From contig JBEDUQ010000081.1 in assembly GCA_040414855.1 (NCBI GenBank), positions 4,787 through 68,786 of the forward strand: 64,000 bases of DNA. Direction: 5' to 3'. Source of the stretch: DASVXQ01 sp040414855 (GTDB lineage: Bacteria > Actinomycetota > CALGFH01). Made by a program: the position numbers and the translations under genes. Below the pieces are notes generated by a model that did no database searches, was not told the DNA's origin, and worked only from the letters and a program-made list of their open reading frames with translations. This document shows positions 61,706 to 64,000 of this stretch, one piece after another (the stretch's first letter is position 1; each line of letters opens with the position of its first letter).

Positions 61706-63586
61706 TCAGGGGCGCAGCTCGAGCAGGGCGAAGGGCGCGTCGTCGACCACCAGCTGGAACTGGCCGGAGGCGACCAGCCTGTCGACCACCTGGTGCCAGT
61801 CCCGCCCGCAGCAGTAGACGTGCGACTCGTCGATCACCACCAGCTGGCGGGTCCCGGTCTTGCGCAGCTCGGCGATCGCGGCCGGGTCGGCGTCGCCCTG
61901 GTTGAGCGGCGCGAGCACCGCGGCGCGGACGTCGAGCCATGAGGTGGACGACTGGTTGTAGGCGTTGACGGTCCGGCGCCCGGTCTGTGACGCCAGATAG
62001 GTCGAGGCTGCGTTCCATGGGAAGGTCTGACCGTAGACGGGCAGCCCCACGAACGGCCCGGCGCCGTCCCCCGAGGACTCGAGCGCCGCCATCACCCGGT
62101 TGTCGGTGTACGAGGAGCGCACCACCGCCCGGAAGACCTTGTAGTCGCCGGTCAGCCAGACGGTCCCGACCACGAGCGCGACCGCGCAGACCGCGGCCAC
62201 CGCCCGCGGGCGCCCCCGCTCCGGGGAGAGGCCGGGGAGCTCGCCTGCCGCGCGGGCCGGCCCGATCGCCCAGGACGCGACCGTGTCGAGCGCGATCACC
62301 ACCAGCAGCACCACCAGCAGCGCGGCCAGCACCAGCAGCCTGGCGGTGACGCGCTGGAGCTGGAGGAACGGCAGCAGCTCGAAGATCCGGCGGTAGGGCT
62401 CGACCCCGGCCCGCAGGCCGAGGGCGGCGAGCGCGCGCTGGATGGCGTGGTCCGAGGCCGGACCGAAGGTCAGGAACAGCACCGGCGGGGTCAGCGCGGC
62501 GTAGGCGAGGGCGCGGCCGTGGCGCCGCGCGCCGATCGCGACCGCCGCGACCAGGCCGCCGATCGCCAGCAGCACGACCGGCCAGCCGAGGTAGACCAGC
62601 CCCTCGCCCAGCTCGCCGGGGCTCTTGTGGACCAGCGCGCCGACGCCGAAGGGCGCGTAGCGGATCGCCTCGGCGTACTGGCCGTTGGTGCCGGCCACGC
62701 CGGAGCCGAACACCCACTTGAAGGACGCGAACACGTAGGCGTCGGCGACCGCCACCGCGCCGGCCGCCAGGACCACCGGCCCGACCGGGAGCGGCCGGCG
62801 CTCGATCGCCGCCTGCACCGCCCACCAGCCGGCCAGGAAGCCGATCATGCCGCTCAGGTAGAGCGCGTGGTGGTACTCGCCCGAGAGCCCGACGGTCAGC
62901 GTGACCGCCGCCAGCCAGGCGCCGGGGACCAGCCAGCGGCCGCCGTCGCGGTGGCGGTCGAGCATCGCCTCCAGCGCCCACGCCGCCGCCGGGAACGCCC
63001 ACCACATCACCGCGTTGAAGTGCAGCGAGAGCTGGAAGATGCGACCCGGCACCAGCGCGTAGACCAGCGCCGCGGCGAGCGCGAGCAGCGGGAAGCGGGT
63101 GTGGCGGCGCAGCAGGCCGAAGGCGGCCAGCACGGTCGCGACGCCCGACAGCAGCAGGGTCGAGTTGTAGGCGGCGACCAGGCCGGCCAGCGGCATTATC
63201 GGCGCCATCACCAGCGACCAGGGCACGTCCAGCGAGGTGGTCCGCAGCGGCTCCGGACCGGCGACGCCGCTGGTCGAGTCGACGAAGGGCTCGCGCAGGT
63301 GCAGCAGGTTGTCGATCACGACCCGGTTGACGTGCATCGTCTGGAGGGCGTCGTTGCCTGAGAACGCTCCGGCCGGGGTGGCGCCGAGCTGCGGCGAACC
63401 GGGCAGCCTGACCGACCACAGCTCGGTCATGTGGAGTCCCAGCGGCCAGGTGACCCAGAGGCTGGCGAGGGTCCCGGCGAGCAACGCGATCAGCCACCAC
63501 GGCACCGAGGGGCGCTTACGTGGCGGTCCGGCCGTGATCGGCTGGACTTGGAGCTGTGTCGTCTCGCCGGTCGTCGTGCTCTTCAC
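61706..63586 (-). CDS. polytopic GT-C-like membrane protein with outer C-terminal domain
   Basis: 626 residues. The first helix lies at about 30-50; the following outer loop has DALQTMHVNRVVIDNLLHLR with early acidic and basic residues, as GT-C glycosyltransferases have. About eleven or twelve helices run to residue 475. The last 140 residues form a soluble domain with VIDESHVYCCGRDWHQVVDR. The layout fits YfhO/PMT-like enzymes that use polyprenyl-linked sugars, but the catalytic motif is not certain. A TATGCT -10-like box (63674-63669, minus) lies upstream. Divergent from the truncated gene at the window end. Confidence 0.65.
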   Translation of the reverse strand: MKSTTTGETTQLQVQPITAGPPRKRPSVPWWLIALLAGTLASLWVTWPLGLHMTELWSVRLPGSPQLGATPAGAFSGNDALQTMHVNRVVIDNLLHLREPFVDSTSGVAGPEPLRTTSLDVPWSLVMAPIMPLAGLVAAYNSTLLLSGVATVLAAFGLLRRHTRFPLLALAAALVYALVPGRIFQLSLHFNAVMWWAFPAAAWALEAMLDRHRDGGRWLVPGAWLAAVTLTVGLSGEYHHALYLSGMIGFLAGWWAVQAAIERRPLPVGPVVLAAGAVAVADAYVFASFKWVFGSGVAGTNGQYAEAIRYAPFGVGALVHKSPGELGEGLVYLGWPVVLLAIGGLVAAVAIGARRHGRALAYAALTPPVLFLTFGPASDHAIQRALAALGLRAGVEPYRRIFELLPFLQLQRVTARLLVLAALLVVLLVVIALDTVASWAIGPARAAGELPGLSPERGRPRAVAAVCAVALVVGTVWLTGDYKVFRAVVRSSYTDNRVMAALESSGDGAGPFVGLPVYGQTFPWNAASTYLASQTGRRTVNAYNQSSTSWLDVRAAVLAPLNQGDADPAAIAELRKTGTRQLVVIDESHVYCCGRDWHQVVDRLVASGQFQLVVDDAPFALLELRP

Positions 63587-63710
63587 ACGCTCGGCTCCTG
63601 GTCAGGCGGGAGGGGATGGGACCAGCCCCGGGTGGCCGGCGGCCGCGGCTCAACTGGAGGAGCTGTTAGCATACGCCGGCAGCCGACACCCGCCGAAAGT
63701 CCATATCTCC

Positions 63711-64000
63711 GTGCAAACCCGAACCTCACGCGCGCTGGCTTCCCGGTACGGCGGCGACGCGGCGCTGGTCGCGGCTGCCTCGGTCGCCGCCGCGACCAGC
63801 TACAGCACCATCTACACGGATCTCAACGCCGGCGTCATCGTCATCGGCTGCCTGGTCCTGTTCGTGCTCGCGGCGCTGCGGCTGGTCCCCAACGTCCCCT
63901 CCAAGGGCTCGATCGCGCTCGCCCTGCTGATCGCCCTGGTCCCGCAGGTCTGGTGGCCGCCGAGCGGCAACGTCGAGCTGGGGCCGCTGTTCCGGGTCTC
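63711..64000 (+). CDS. membrane protein, N-terminal part only
   Basis: A GTG at 63711 opens a frame that runs off the window, giving about 96 residues. After a basic N-terminus there are three hydrophobic stretches: ALVAAASVAAATSYST, VIVIGCLVLFVLAALRLV and SIALALLIALVPQVWW. The arrangement is like the start of an O-antigen ligase or polymerase, which would suit the GT-C-like neighbour, but this cannot be proven from the fragment. The exact start is uncertain; no ribosome site is obvious. Confidence 0.5.
   Translation, partial: MQTRTSRALASRYGGDAALVAAASVAAATSYSTIYTDLNAGVIVIGCLVLFVLAALRLVPNVPSKGSIALALLIALVPQVWWPPSGNVELGPLFRV

Overview
The window is a GC-rich chromosomal segment of an actinomycete-type bacterium. 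The support is the very high GC of both codons and spacers, frequent GTG starts, many ATGA/GTGA gene overlaps, several leaderless promoters (a TANNNT-like -10 box 6-7 bases before the start codon), two F420-type oxidoreductase families (a luciferase-like LLM enzyme and a PPOX-fold enzyme), and families typical of Actinomycetota (SCO6745-like, DUF1684, DUF3105, an AfsR-like regulator, DrrAB-like exporters, a short bifunctional-type family A DNA polymerase). I cannot place it below phylum. I see no tRNA, rRNA, CRISPR array, insertion sequence, integrase or phage gene. The only stretch over 300 bases without a gene (50586-50942) holds a glycine riboswitch and its promoter.

Layout. 1-4.6 kb: a truncated CehA/McbA-type metallohydrolase, then (minus strand) a histidine kinase, response regulator and ECF42-like sigma factor in one coupled operon. 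4.8-7.5 kb: an ABC ATPase, a YceI protein and an ABC permease joined by ATGA overlaps, then a DinB-like protein. 7.5-16.5 kb: PhoD-like phosphatase, DUF1003, membrane proteins, a hemolysin III-like protein, a PEBP protein, a membrane-fused F420-type PPOX protein, an MMPL transporter, a 55-residue protein and a VOC protein. 16.5-21.1 kb: an ABC exporter with its own two-component system, then a protein with two tandem ABM-like domains. 21.2-27.7 kb: serine hydrolase, giant AfsR-like regulator, DrrAB-like exporter. 28.0-33.7 kb: MFS exporter with TetR, a VOC protein, and a second TetR with an MMPL exporter that share a 16-bp operator. 33.8-47.7 kb: LLM enzyme, acyl-CoA ligase, amidohydrolase, DNA polymerase, DUF1684, DUF456, SCO6745-like protein, amidase, a third two-component system, and a D-2-hydroxyacid dehydrogenase. 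47.7-54.1 kb: riboswitch-controlled gcvP, nth with a GlcNAc-kinase-like gene, and kynureninase. 54.2-64 kb: a fourth two-component system, YbdK-like ligase, DUF3105, a copper export pair with a CsoR-like operator, isopentenyl diphosphate isomerase, and two divergent membrane proteins, the last cut by the window edge.

How the parts fit. The segment is dominated by export and sensing: three ABC-2 exporters, two MMPL transporters, one MFS exporter, one copper ATPase, four NarL-type two-component systems, two TetR repressors, one ECF sigma factor and one AfsR-like regulator. This looks like a stress and xenobiotic-response neighbourhood, not a biosynthetic cluster. Central metabolism appears as isolated genes (gcvP, kynU, idi). 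A recurring oddity is a short tandem duplication at or just after the stop codon of four unrelated genes.
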